Assembly (NCBI RefSeq): GCF_018882445.1 | Contig: NZ_JACVOM010000001.1 | Coordinates: 310,001 to 374,000, forward strand | Origin: Polynucleobacter sp. 15G-AUS-farblos | GTDB lineage: Bacteria; Pseudomonadota; Gammaproteobacteria; Burkholderiales; Burkholderiaceae | Direction: 5' to 3' | DNA: 64,000 nucleotides | Shown: piece after piece, positions 1 through 7,731 of the stretch | Position numbering within the stretch: position 1 is the first letter of the stretch | Layout: every line of letters starts with the position of its first letter | Notes under the pieces: generated by a model | Seen by the model: the letters and a program-made list of their open reading frames with translations, nothing else | The model's database searches: none | Told to the model about the DNA's origin: nothing | Translations under genes and position numbers: made by a program

Positions 1-725
1 GATAGACCAACTACTAGGAGTTCAATAATTAATGCCAGCAAGGCACCTTTATCACCACCCAAAGGAACCATGAGGCCTTTCAGCCCTTCCTGTGGATCCG
101 TTGTAGGTTTACCGTCTGCCGTTAAAGCCCAACCTTCGGGAATAGACTCGCCTTTTTTAGCCGCCACTAATAATTTGCCGCGAGCGACGGCCGATAAAGA
201 CATATCAATGACCAATGGATCACGTTTGGCAACTGGAAAGGCTGCAGCCAAAGGATTGGTTCCAAAGATTGCTTTACTACCACCGACCATCGGCATAGCA
301 GCAGGCGTGTTTCCAAACAACAGTGAGATGTAACCAGCTCGTGCTGCAGCTTCGGCAAAATGACCCGCCACTCCGAAGTGATGGCTATTCGTTACCGCAA
401 CAAGACCAACACCTGTCTTAGAAGCAAGATTCACTGAAAGATCAGTAGCAAAACGAAGTGCTGGAAATGCTAATCCATCACATGCGTCTACCAAAGCTGC
501 TGAGGTTTTAAATGGTCGCACTTTAATTTTTGGCGCTAGCTCTACTCGGCCATTTTTTGCATGACCAGCATATTGAGCAACGCGAGCCAAACCATGCGAT
601 GCCAAGCCATCAAGCTCTGCGAGAGCTAAAAATTGCGCGGTTTCAAAAGCCGCCTTCTCCCCAATTCCGGCAGCTTTTAGACCAGCAGATGCCAACTGAA
701 CCATCTCTTGATAGGACAAATTCAT
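1..725 (-). CDS. Ldh2 family malate/L-lactate/sulfolactate dehydrogenase, partial (ComC-like)
   Basis: NAD(P)-dependent oxidoreductase of the Ldh2/MdhL family; about 241 N-terminal residues are present and the C-terminus lies beyond the window edge. The protein begins MNLSYQEMVQLA and shows the family motifs NSHHFGVAGHF (active-site region) and FGTNPLAAAFP, followed by DMSLSAVARGK. The family includes malate, ureidoglycolate and (R)-sulfolactate (ComC) dehydrogenases. Which substrate is used cannot be read from motifs alone. It lies directly before a D-2-hydroxyacid dehydrogenase on the same strand, and the pair resembles the ComC/SlcC pair that interconverts sulfolactate and sulfopyruvate. 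With hpsNOP-like genes further right, a ComC role is plausible but inferred. Confidence 0.85.
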   Translation of the reverse strand, partial: MNLSYQEMVQLASAGLKAAGIGEKAAFETAQFLALAELDGLASHGLARVAQYAGHAKNGRVELAPKIKVRPFKTSAALVDACDGLAFPALRFATDLSVNLASKTGVGLVAVTNSHHFGVAGHFAEAAARAGYISLLFGNTPAAMPMVGGSKAIFGTNPLAAAFPVAKRDPLVIDMSLSAVARGKLLVAAKKGESIPEGWALTADGKPTTDPQEGLKGLMVPLGGDKGALLALIIELLVVGL

Positions 726-726
726 C

Positions 727-1656
727 TTAAGCTCCTAAAAATCGGTTAACTTCATCTGCAATCATTTGACTTACGCGCTCATTACTCTCATGTGTAACGC
801 CTGCAATATGCGGAGTCAGAATCAGATTCTCAATTCCAGTGAAATGACTCAAGTCTTTTGCGGGCTCTGTCGAAAAAACATCTATGGCTGCCCCACCTAG
901 AACTCCTGAACGTAAACGCTCAGCCAAGGCATACTCGTCAACTATGCCGCCTCGCGCTGTATTAATGAGACATGCGCCTTTTTTCATTTGATCTAATGTA
1001 GTTGCATTAAATAAATTCTTGGTCTCAGGTAGGAATGGAAGGTGCAAGGTCACCGCATCACTTTTCCCCAGTAAATCGCTTAAGGAAAGTAAGGGCACTG
1101 AAAATCCATCTAACTCTACTGAGCTACCAGACAACATAGGGTCATAAGCAAGGCACTGCAATCCAAAAGCATGGGCTTTCTTTGCTACCACCCTACCGAT
1201 ACTCCCAAAACCAACAATTCCTATGGTTTTTCCCAAAAACTCGTGATAACTAGAAAAGCGTGGACGCGGCCATTCACCTTTCAAGCTTGCAATCGTGGCA
1301 GGAATGAAGCCGCGGGTTAAAGCAACAGCCGCTCCCACCACATACTCGGCAACTGAATCTGCATTAGCCCCAGTAGCAGGGATAACTTTGATATTGCGTT
1401 TGGCACAAGCGGGCAATTCGATATTTTCTAGCCCAACACCTAGACGACCGACGACTTTCAGGTTTGAAGCGCCAGCCAGTATTTCTTCATTAACCTGAGT
1501 AAGGTTACGAACAATTAGGCCCTCAATATTTTGCATTGCAGCAATTAGTGCTGGGCGATCCTTGTATAACTCTGGCTCATAAGCAACATCATGCTGTGAA
1601 CGCAGGGTTTCTAGGGCTTGACTTGTAATGAACTCGGAGATCAAAATAGATGACAT
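727..1656 (-). CDS. D-isomer specific 2-hydroxyacid dehydrogenase (SlcC-like candidate)
   Basis: 309-residue cytosolic NAD-dependent dehydrogenase of the 2-hydroxyacid/phosphoglycerate dehydrogenase family. Visible motifs are the catalytic Arg region near NTARGGIVDEYAL, the Rossmann segment TIGIVGFGSIGRVVAKKA (about residue 143), and the catalytic His in LTPHIAGVTHES near the C-terminus. It has no ACT domain, so it is shorter than long SerA proteins and is unlikely to be the biosynthetic enzyme. The start codon lies about 200 bp from the divergent tctC gene, and the gene ends one base from the Ldh2-type dehydrogenase start, so the two are probably co-transcribed. SlcC, the (S)-sulfolactate dehydrogenase, belongs to this family; that assignment is inferred from context. 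Confidence 0.88.
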   Translation of the reverse strand: MSSILISEFITSQALETLRSQHDVAYEPELYKDRPALIAAMQNIEGLIVRNLTQVNEEILAGASNLKVVGRLGVGLENIELPACAKRNIKVIPATGANADSVAEYVVGAAVALTRGFIPATIASLKGEWPRPRFSSYHEFLGKTIGIVGFGSIGRVVAKKAHAFGLQCLAYDPMLSGSSVELDGFSVPLLSLSDLLGKSDAVTLHLPFLPETKNLFNATTLDQMKKGACLINTARGGIVDEYALAERLRSGVLGGAAIDVFSTEPAKDLSHFTGIENLILTPHIAGVTHESNERVSQMIADEVNRFLGA

Positions 1657-1858
1657 ATCTAGATCATATAGATGATTTAGATATCTTGCAATACCCCATT
1701 ATTGTGCAACGCAATTACGAATTTGATTGCATTAAACAATCATTGGAGGAGACACTAGTAATACATAAGCTTATAACTAATAAATAGAGATCGTAAGAAT
1801 TTTTAGATGCAAATGCAGATAAGATATTTAGATCAAATTACCACTGGAGATAGTAAGT
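1657..1858. promoter_or_regulatory. Divergent promoter region between hydroxyacid dehydrogenase and tctC
   Basis: This 202-bp AT-rich gap separates two divergently read genes. It contains the palindrome ATCTAGAT at 1657-1664 directly upstream of the dehydrogenase start, followed by related ATAGAT and TTTAGATATC words. A similar TATTTAGATC lies at about 1825-1834, near the tctC start. They could be operator half-sites for an unseen regulator. No confident -35/-10 pair was picked. Confidence 0.35.
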
Positions 1859-2845
1859 ATGTTTAAGCAATCTATAAGTAAGCTAGGGAAAAAAATTGCA
1901 TTGATTGTGGGGGCACTCACCCTTCTTGCATCACCCCTGGCCATGGCACAAAACTGGCCAACAAAGCCCATTAAGCTCATCATTCCTTTTGCTGCTGGAG
2001 GCACTACTGACATCCTTGGACGCCTACTCGCTCAGCAATTGACAAAAGACCTTGGGCAAAATGTTGTTGTTGAAAATAAACCTGGAGCAGGTGGAAATAT
2101 CGCAGCAGAATTTGTTGCCCAATCAGCTGCGGATGGCTACACCATCATGCTCGCCTCAGGAAGCATGCTTACGGTTAATCCATTCCTCTACAAAAGATTA
2201 CCTGTGAACTACGCAAAAGATTTTGTGTACATCACCAATGTAGCTAGCGGTCCAATGCTTGTTTCGGTGAGCACAAAGTTGCCAGTTAAAACCTTGGGTG
2301 AATTCATTGCCTACGCCAAAACAAAGGATCTCAATTTTGGTTCAGCTGGAATTGGTAGCCAGGTTCACATGGCGGCTGAGAATTTAACCTATTCCGCTAA
2401 TATCCCTGCTACACACGTTCCCTACAAAGGTGAATCCGCAGCGATCAACGATTTGGTGGCAGGTCAAATTGACTTCATGGTTGGGAATTTAACTGCTGCA
2501 ACAGGATTTGCTAAAAATGGGCAAATCAAGCCTTTGGCAGTAACAAGCTCGAAAAGAGCTAAGCAATTACCTGATGTACCAACAGTTGCAGAAGCAGGTA
2601 TTCCGGGCTTTGAATCAACAGGCTGGTTTGGCTTAGTGGCTCCTGCAAGCACTCCTAAGACTATTACCGATAAGATTTATGCCGCTACAGTAAAGGCAGT
2701 GAACTCTGAGGCTCTTCGTGCAAGCTTAGATCTCAATGGCTTAACTGCAATAGTTAATAACCAAAAAGAGTTTGAATCTCAAGTAAAAGCCGAGTCGGTA
2801 GTTTGGGATAAGGTGATCAAAGGACGCAACATTAGCACTCAGTAA
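1859..2845 (+). CDS. Tripartite tricarboxylate transporter receptor (Bug/TctC family)
   Basis: 328-residue periplasmic binding protein. A signal peptide is visible: a lysine-rich N-terminus, a hydrophobic stretch, and likely cleavage after AMA before QNWPTKPIK. The mature protein carries the family's N-terminal WPTKPIKLIIPFAAGG and DILGRLLAQQL elements and the later GLVAPAST segment. Bug proteins bind small carboxylates for TctAB-type carriers. No TctA or TctB gene is next to it, so it probably shares a membrane partner encoded elsewhere or acts as a sensor. The neighbouring hydroxyacid enzymes suggest a hydroxy- or oxo-acid ligand. A terminator-like hairpin follows the stop codon. Confidence 0.9.
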   Translation: MFKQSISKLGKKIALIVGALTLLASPLAMAQNWPTKPIKLIIPFAAGGTTDILGRLLAQQLTKDLGQNVVVENKPGAGGNIAAEFVAQSAADGYTIMLASGSMLTVNPFLYKRLPVNYAKDFVYITNVASGPMLVSVSTKLPVKTLGEFIAYAKTKDLNFGSAGIGSQVHMAAENLTYSANIPATHVPYKGESAAINDLVAGQIDFMVGNLTAATGFAKNGQIKPLAVTSSKRAKQLPDVPTVAEAGIPGFESTGWFGLVAPASTPKTITDKIYAATVKAVNSEALRASLDLNGLTAIVNNQKEFESQVKAESVVWDKVIKGRNISTQ

Positions 2846-2848
2846 TCT

Positions 2849-2876
2849 AAAAAGCCACGTACAAACGTGGCTTTTT
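2849..2876 (+). terminator. Rho-independent terminator after first tctC
   Basis: Perfect 12-bp stem AAAAAGCCACGT / ACGTGGCTTTTT with an ACAA loop. The T-run forms the end of the stem and more T follows. It begins four bases after the tctC stop codon. It probably attenuates transcription into the second receptor gene rather than separating it fully, since only 38 bp lie between it and that start. Confidence 0.85.
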
Positions 2877-2914
2877 ATTTACCAAATTACCCCTCAACTG
2901 TTTTAGGAGTTCTC

Positions 2915-3907
2915 ATGAGATTTGCTAAAAAAATACCGCTTGCAACAGCATTCAAAGTTATTCTCTCTTCATCCATTGCACTATCCGCTTCACTGTCAGC
3001 GCAAACCTACCCTAATAAGCCGATTACGATTGTCGTGCCATTTGGAGCTGGAGGAGATGCTGATCAGTCTGCCAGAAATTTAGCAACGGTAGCGCAAAAT
3101 GTACTAAAGCAATCTATTGTGATAGTGAATAAAGGCGGGGCGAGCGGTGCCATTGGGTCTCAGTTTGTTAAAGATGCGGCGCCAGATGGTTACACCCTTC
3201 TGCTAGCAAGGGTTGGCTCACAGGCCGTATTACCTGCTATGAAAAATGACTTAAGTTATAAGTGGAATGACTTCACTTTTATAGGCTTGCTAGAACTCAA
3301 TCCTGTAGTGTGCGTAGTGAATGCAGAATCTCCATACAAAACTTTTGAAGATCTCACTAAAGCAATTACAGCCCAACCAGGAAAACTTAATTACAGCTCC
3401 TCAGGTCCGGGTACCATCTTAAATTTTGGCCCCCAACTCATTCTTCAAACTCTTAAGTTAAAACCTGAGGCAGCAGTTAACGTCAGTTACAAAGGTGGAT
3501 CAGAGGCGGTTGTGGCGGTACTCGCAAAAGAAGTGGACTTTAGTTGTGGCAACCTCACCTCAGCACTCACCCAGATTAGCAGCGGTAAATTACGCGCGTT
3601 GGTTGTAACAACTCCGGAGCGTGTTAAAGAAATTCCCACAGTTCCAACAGCAAAAGAAGTTGGTATGCCACAACTAGAAGCTATCGTTGGATGGAGCGCA
3701 TTGTATGGACCTCCAAAGATGAGCCCAGATGCTATTAATAAATGGACTGAAGTATTAGCGGTCGCTGATAAAGATGCAAATTGGCAAGCTGGCAATGTTC
3801 GCTATGGCGGAATTCCACGAATTATGTCCCCTTCTGACACCGAAAGATTTGCAGCGTCTCAATACGTCTCTTACACAAGACTGAGTACGCAGCTTGGCAT
3901 TAAATAA
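2915..3907 (+). CDS. Second tripartite tricarboxylate transporter receptor (Bug/TctC family)
   Basis: 330 residues from ATG 2915. This start is chosen over the in-frame 2867 start, which would lie inside the preceding terminator, because TTTTAGGAG stands a few bases upstream of ATG 2915. It also gives a clean signal peptide (MRFAKKIPLATAF, then a hydrophobic run, cleavage near SLSA before QTYPNKPI). The mature part has the Bug signature TIVVPFGAGGDADQSARNLA. It is a diverged paralogue of the receptor immediately upstream and probably recognises a different carboxylate. It is followed after 18 bp by the thiamine-diphosphate enzyme gene, with which it is probably co-transcribed. Confidence 0.88.
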   Translation: MRFAKKIPLATAFKVILSSSIALSASLSAQTYPNKPITIVVPFGAGGDADQSARNLATVAQNVLKQSIVIVNKGGASGAIGSQFVKDAAPDGYTLLLARVGSQAVLPAMKNDLSYKWNDFTFIGLLELNPVVCVVNAESPYKTFEDLTKAITAQPGKLNYSSSGPGTILNFGPQLILQTLKLKPEAAVNVSYKGGSEAVVAVLAKEVDFSCGNLTSALTQISSGKLRALVVTTPERVKEIPTVPTAKEVGMPQLEAIVGWSALYGPPKMSPDAINKWTEVLAVADKDANWQAGNVRYGGIPRIMSPSDTERFAASQYVSYTRLSTQLGIK

Positions 3908-3925
3908 TTTTCAATAAAGATAAAA

Positions 3926-5563
3926 ATGAATACAAAGACAAAAAATGGTGCACATTTACTGGTAGATGCGTTTAAGGCAGCAGGTATCAATAAAATTTTT
4001 ACGCTCTCTGGTAATCACATCATGCCAGTCTATGATGCGATCTTTGAAAGCAATATTGATTTAATTCATACTCGTCATGAAGGTGCAACCGTACATATGG
4101 CTGATGCCTGGGCTAGACTTACGGGAGAAGTGGGGATAGCTCTTGTCACTGGAGGTCCAGGTCACGCAAACGCAGTTTCCGCCCTTTATACAGCTGCCAT
4201 GGCCGAATCGCCCGTTGTTCTCATATCAGGTCATGCGCCTATAGGACAGTTAGGAAAAGGTGCATTCCAAGAAATGAATCAAGCAGACATTGCAGCGCCC
4301 TTAACAAAAGCATCTTGGGTTTGCCAAAAGGTAGAAGATGTAGGCACTGACATAGCGAAAGCAATCCGCATTGCTAAGTCAGGCAGACCTGGGCCAGTGC
4401 ACCTTAGCCTACCAACGGATGCGCTTGAGTCAGCACTTCCATCAAACGCTATTAGCCCGAAAGCAGAATCATTTGAAGCTGAACACTCGGCAATTGCAGC
4501 CAATGATATTCAACAAATATTGGCCCAATTAAAAGGAGCTACTAAGCCCTTAATTCTGACTGGGCCGATGATGCAATCTAAGAAGGGTCGAGTCATACTT
4601 AAGTCTTTGGAAGCCACTCTCGGAATGCCTGTCGTTGGAATGGAAAGTCCACGCGGAATTGGTGATCCCAGTCTAGGCGCATTTGCAGAAGTATTAGCGC
4701 AAGCTGACTGCGTATTACTTTTAGGCAAGAAGGTCGACTTTACATTGAAGTTTGCTCAAAGTCCTGGAATCCAAAAAGATTGTGTCTTTTTGCAAATTGA
4801 TCCGGACGTCGAAGAAATTAAACGGGCAAAGAATGCCGTGGGAGACCGATTGCTTCATTCCATACAAGCAGATACGCCAACTGCAATCGAGGCACTAATA
4901 GCAGCGAACCAGGGCAATAAGCCTGCACCTTCAAAATGGCAAGAAGAGGTTCACGCTGCAATTGACTTCCGTCCAAATGCATGGAAAGAGCTTACGCCCA
5001 GAACCGGAAATATTCACCCCGTTCAAGCGCTTGCTCCGCTTCAGGCAATTCTAGATAGTCATCCAGACTCAGTACTTATCAGCGATGGCGGTGAAATTGG
5101 CCAATGGGCTCAGGCTTGTCTAAAAGCACCTAACCGAGTGTTAAATGGCGTTGCTGGCTCTATTGGCGCAGGACTGCCTTTTGCAACGGCAGCGAGAGTA
5201 GCAAAACCTGACTCTCCAATTGTTGCAGTTGTGGGAGATGGCACCTTTGGCTTTCATTGCGCAGAGATTGATACCGCTGTTCGTTACAAATTACCATTTA
5301 TCTTGATTGTTGGAAATGACGCTCGCTGGAATGCGGAATACCAAATTCAAGTTCGTGATTATGGTCAAGATAGAACTATTGGCTGCGAACTTCTACCATC
5401 CAATTATGAGAAAGTATGCGAAGCATTTGGAGGGTATGGAGAATTGGTTAACGATTCAAACGAAGTATTGCTAGCTGCAAAACGCGCACAAGCTAGTAAT
5501 CTTCCCTCTTGCCTCAATATCTTAATTGAGGGCTTGGCAGCTCCTAATATTAAGCGGACATAA
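3926..5563 (+). CDS. Thiamine-diphosphate-dependent enzyme, acetolactate synthase/decarboxylase-like
   Basis: 545-residue ThDP enzyme with the three-domain layout of acetolactate synthase and 2-oxoacid decarboxylases. It has an N-terminal Pyr domain with the catalytic Glu in TRHEGATVHMADAWAR (about residue 50), a central NAD/FAD-like domain, and a C-terminal PP domain with the GDGTFGFHCAEI ... GND ThDP/Mg motif near residue 440. It lacks features that would single out IlvB, glyoxylate carboligase or Xsc, and no small regulatory subunit gene is nearby. It lies between a TctC receptor and a GlcD-like oxidase, so it probably decarboxylates or ligates a 2-oxoacid made by the neighbouring dehydrogenases. 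The substrate is unknown; sulfopyruvate is one candidate. Confidence 0.85.
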   Translation: MNTKTKNGAHLLVDAFKAAGINKIFTLSGNHIMPVYDAIFESNIDLIHTRHEGATVHMADAWARLTGEVGIALVTGGPGHANAVSALYTAAMAESPVVLISGHAPIGQLGKGAFQEMNQADIAAPLTKASWVCQKVEDVGTDIAKAIRIAKSGRPGPVHLSLPTDALESALPSNAISPKAESFEAEHSAIAANDIQQILAQLKGATKPLILTGPMMQSKKGRVILKSLEATLGMPVVGMESPRGIGDPSLGAFAEVLAQADCVLLLGKKVDFTLKFAQSPGIQKDCVFLQIDPDVEEIKRAKNAVGDRLLHSIQADTPTAIEALIAANQGNKPAPSKWQEEVHAAIDFRPNAWKELTPRTGNIHPVQALAPLQAILDSHPDSVLISDGGEIGQWAQACLKAPNRVLNGVAGSIGAGLPFATAARVAKPDSPIVAVVGDGTFGFHCAEIDTAVRYKLPFILIVGNDARWNAEYQIQVRDYGQDRTIGCELLPSNYEKVCEAFGGYGELVNDSNEVLLAAKRAQASNLPSCLNILIEGLAAPNIKRT

Positions 5564-5564
5564 C

Positions 5565-6980
5565 TTGGAAGAGTACCGTCACTTTATTGAGCGTTGCCAA
5601 CAGCTGATCGGCGCTGAATATGTTTTTATTAGCGACGAAGATAAAAAACCATTTCTGACGGACTGGAGTAAAAGATATACCGGCAATGCGATAGCCGTTC
5701 TTCGACCTAAAAATACTCAAGAAATTTCTGAATTGGTAAGTCTATGTCACGAGCGGAATATTGCTATCGTCCCCCAGGGCGGAAATACCGGACTATGCGG
5801 TGGCGCAACACCACAGGATAAGGGAATCTCTGTAGTTATTAGTACATCACGCCTCAATCAAATACGCGAGATTGATGTGGATAACGCCACTATCACCCTG
5901 GATGCTGGCGTTATCCTTGCCCATGCCCAAGAGGTAGCTCTGAGTGCAGGAAAACTGTTTCCCTTAAGTCTGGCAGCGGAAGGCAGTTGTACGATTGGAG
6001 GTAATTTAGGCACCAATGCAGGTGGAGTACAAGTATTGCGCTATGGAAACATGCGAGACTTAACGCTAGGCATTGAAGTTGTTACACCCACCGGTTCAAT
6101 TTTGAATGGTTTACGTGGCTTAAGAAAAGACAATACAGGCTACTCCCTGAAAGATCTTTATATTGGCTCAGAAGGTACGCTTGGCATTATTACAGCAGCA
6201 ACACTAAAGCTATATCCACTACCCCAATCCAAGACAAGCTCACTGGTTGCTATTAAAGATATTGGCTGTGCAATTAAGTTAATTCATCAGGCACGAGAAA
6301 GTTGCAATGCTGACCTCACTGCGTTTGAGCTTATCTCTACCCGCGCACTCACATTAGACCTCGATAAGGTAAAAAATTTAGGATCAATACTGGATACACC
6401 ATCAGGCTGGGTAGTGCTGCTTGAATTTTCAAGTATGGAGAATGAGCAGCAAAGCCGCAATCAACTTGAGGCATTTCTTGGAAAAGCATTGGAATTGGAC
6501 TTAATTTCTGATGCTGTAATCGCCAGCTCCATACAGCAAAGCGGGGACTTGTGGAGCATTAGAGAAGGCATTCCAGAGGCGCAACTAAAGCTTGGAAATA
6601 TTATCAAGCACGATATTTCACTACCAATATCCAATATTGCTAGTTTTATCGAGGAGACAGAAGCTAAATTAAAGATGCTTTGGCCCAATATGCAAACAAT
6701 TATTTTTGGTCATGTGGGCGATGGCAATCTTCATTACAACTTGGCACCACTCTCCCCTGATCTATCAAAAGATATTGAAGAGAGAAGAAGTTCTATCAAT
6801 CAATTAGTGCACGATCAAGTCTATTCGTATTCGGGATCATTCTCTGCGGAGCATGGCATTGGTCAATCTAAGCGAGATGAGTTGCCTCTCAGGAAAGGCT
6901 CTATCGAAATAGAGATTATGCGATCAATTAAAAAAGCCCTTGATCCCAAAAATTTAATGAACCCAGGCAAAGTGCTTTAA
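5565..6980 (+). CDS. FAD-linked 2-hydroxyacid oxidase/dehydrogenase (GlcD/SlcD-like)
   Basis: FAD-binding type 4 (VAO/PCMH) dehydrogenase of the D-lactate/glycolate/2-hydroxyglutarate group, about 471 residues. Visible parts are the FAD pyrophosphate loop IVPQGGNTGLCGGATPQ, SLAAEGSCTIGGNLGTNAGG, and the C-terminal GHVGDGNLHYN (metal and substrate), SAEHGIGQSKRDEL and LMNPGKVL motifs. I prefer the TTG at 5565, which follows the preceding stop codon and begins EEYRHFIERCQQ where homologues start. An ATG at 5526 would overlap the upstream gene by 38 bp. The membrane-associated (S)-sulfolactate dehydrogenase SlcD belongs to this family, but D-lactate or glycolate are equally compatible. The 3' end overlaps the convergent permease gene by four bases. 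Confidence 0.88.
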   Translation: MEEYRHFIERCQQLIGAEYVFISDEDKKPFLTDWSKRYTGNAIAVLRPKNTQEISELVSLCHERNIAIVPQGGNTGLCGGATPQDKGISVVISTSRLNQIREIDVDNATITLDAGVILAHAQEVALSAGKLFPLSLAAEGSCTIGGNLGTNAGGVQVLRYGNMRDLTLGIEVVTPTGSILNGLRGLRKDNTGYSLKDLYIGSEGTLGIITAATLKLYPLPQSKTSSLVAIKDIGCAIKLIHQARESCNADLTAFELISTRALTLDLDKVKNLGSILDTPSGWVVLLEFSSMENEQQSRNQLEAFLGKALELDLISDAVIASSIQQSGDLWSIREGIPEAQLKLGNIIKHDISLPISNIASFIEETEAKLKMLWPNMQTIIFGHVGDGNLHYNLAPLSPDLSKDIEERRSSINQLVHDQVYSYSGSFSAEHGIGQSKRDELPLRKGSIEIEIMRSIKKALDPKNLMNPGKVL

Positions 6981-7729
6981 GAAAATTGTCGCAGTAAAAG
7001 TGCAACACCTGAAAATAGCAAGATAGAGCCATAAGCCACGCGCATTGCTGCATTACTGAGTTTGCTGTGAACATGCGTTCCTAACCAAATACCAAGGAAG
7101 GTTGCCGGCATTAAGCAAATAGCCAACCCTATGACAGGCCAACTGAGTATTAATCCTGTCACCAGCATGAGACTTAGACGCAAAAAGGTCAGCATGAAAA
7201 TAGCGAAGGCCATTGTGGCTCTTAATGCTTTGGGATCATTAATGCGTAAACCAAGATAGGAAACATAAATCGGGCCGCCCGTCGCAAATAATGCAGTAAA
7301 GGCACCTCCCATAAAACCAAAGGGGGCAGCCCACCACTTATTAATAGGGTCTCGCACCTCGTGATTTCGTTGCCACAAGACGCGTACTCCGTTGGCAGCA
7401 GCAAAGCAACCTAATATTAGAAGCAATGGTTCACTTGGCGCTTTAATCAACAACACGATACCCAGCACCATCCCAATTAAGCTAAAGGGAAATAGCCATT
7501 TGAGTTCTTTGAAATTAGCGTCTGACGAAGACTTCCTGCCGACATAAAGTGAAGCACAAATATCGATAATGACCATCATGGGCACTACTGCCTTGAGCGG
7601 ATACATCTGCACAAGCAGTGGAACAGCAACGATGGAAGATCCAAATCCAGAGACGCCAAAAATAAAATAGGCACCAAAAATTATTAATATTGCTAGCGCA
7701 AATGGAAGTGGTTCAATGAGCTCAAAAAT
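6977..7729 (-). CDS. TSUP family (TauE/SafE-like) membrane permease with noncanonical start
   Basis: Integral membrane protein of the sulfite exporter TauE/SafE family with 6-8 hydrophobic segments. The first canonical start is a GTG at 7612 (211 residues). However, the open frame continues upstream and encodes the typical first helix with FGVSGFGSSIVAVPLL, without any ATG, GTG or TTG before the stop at 7739-7741. Translation probably begins at ATT 7729 (or ATT 7717), close behind the flavoprotein stop codon. TSUP proteins export sulfite or sulfoacetate or move other small anions. Next to sulfonate-type enzymes, export of sulfite or an organosulfonate is plausible. It is probably the last gene of the minus-strand fumarase/dehydrogenase unit. 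Confidence 0.75.
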   Translation of the reverse strand: MFELIEPLPFALAILIIFGAYFIFGVSGFGSSIVAVPLLVQMYPLKAVVPMMVIIDICASLYVGRKSSSDANFKELKWLFPFSLIGMVLGIVLLIKAPSEPLLLILGCFAAANGVRVLWQRNHEVRDPINKWWAAPFGFMGGAFTALFATGGPIYVSYLGLRINDPKALRATMAFAIFMLTFLRLSLMLVTGLILSWPVIGLAICLMPATFLGIWLGTHVHSKLSNAAMRVAYGSILLFSGVALLLRQFS

Positions 7730-7731
7730 GA

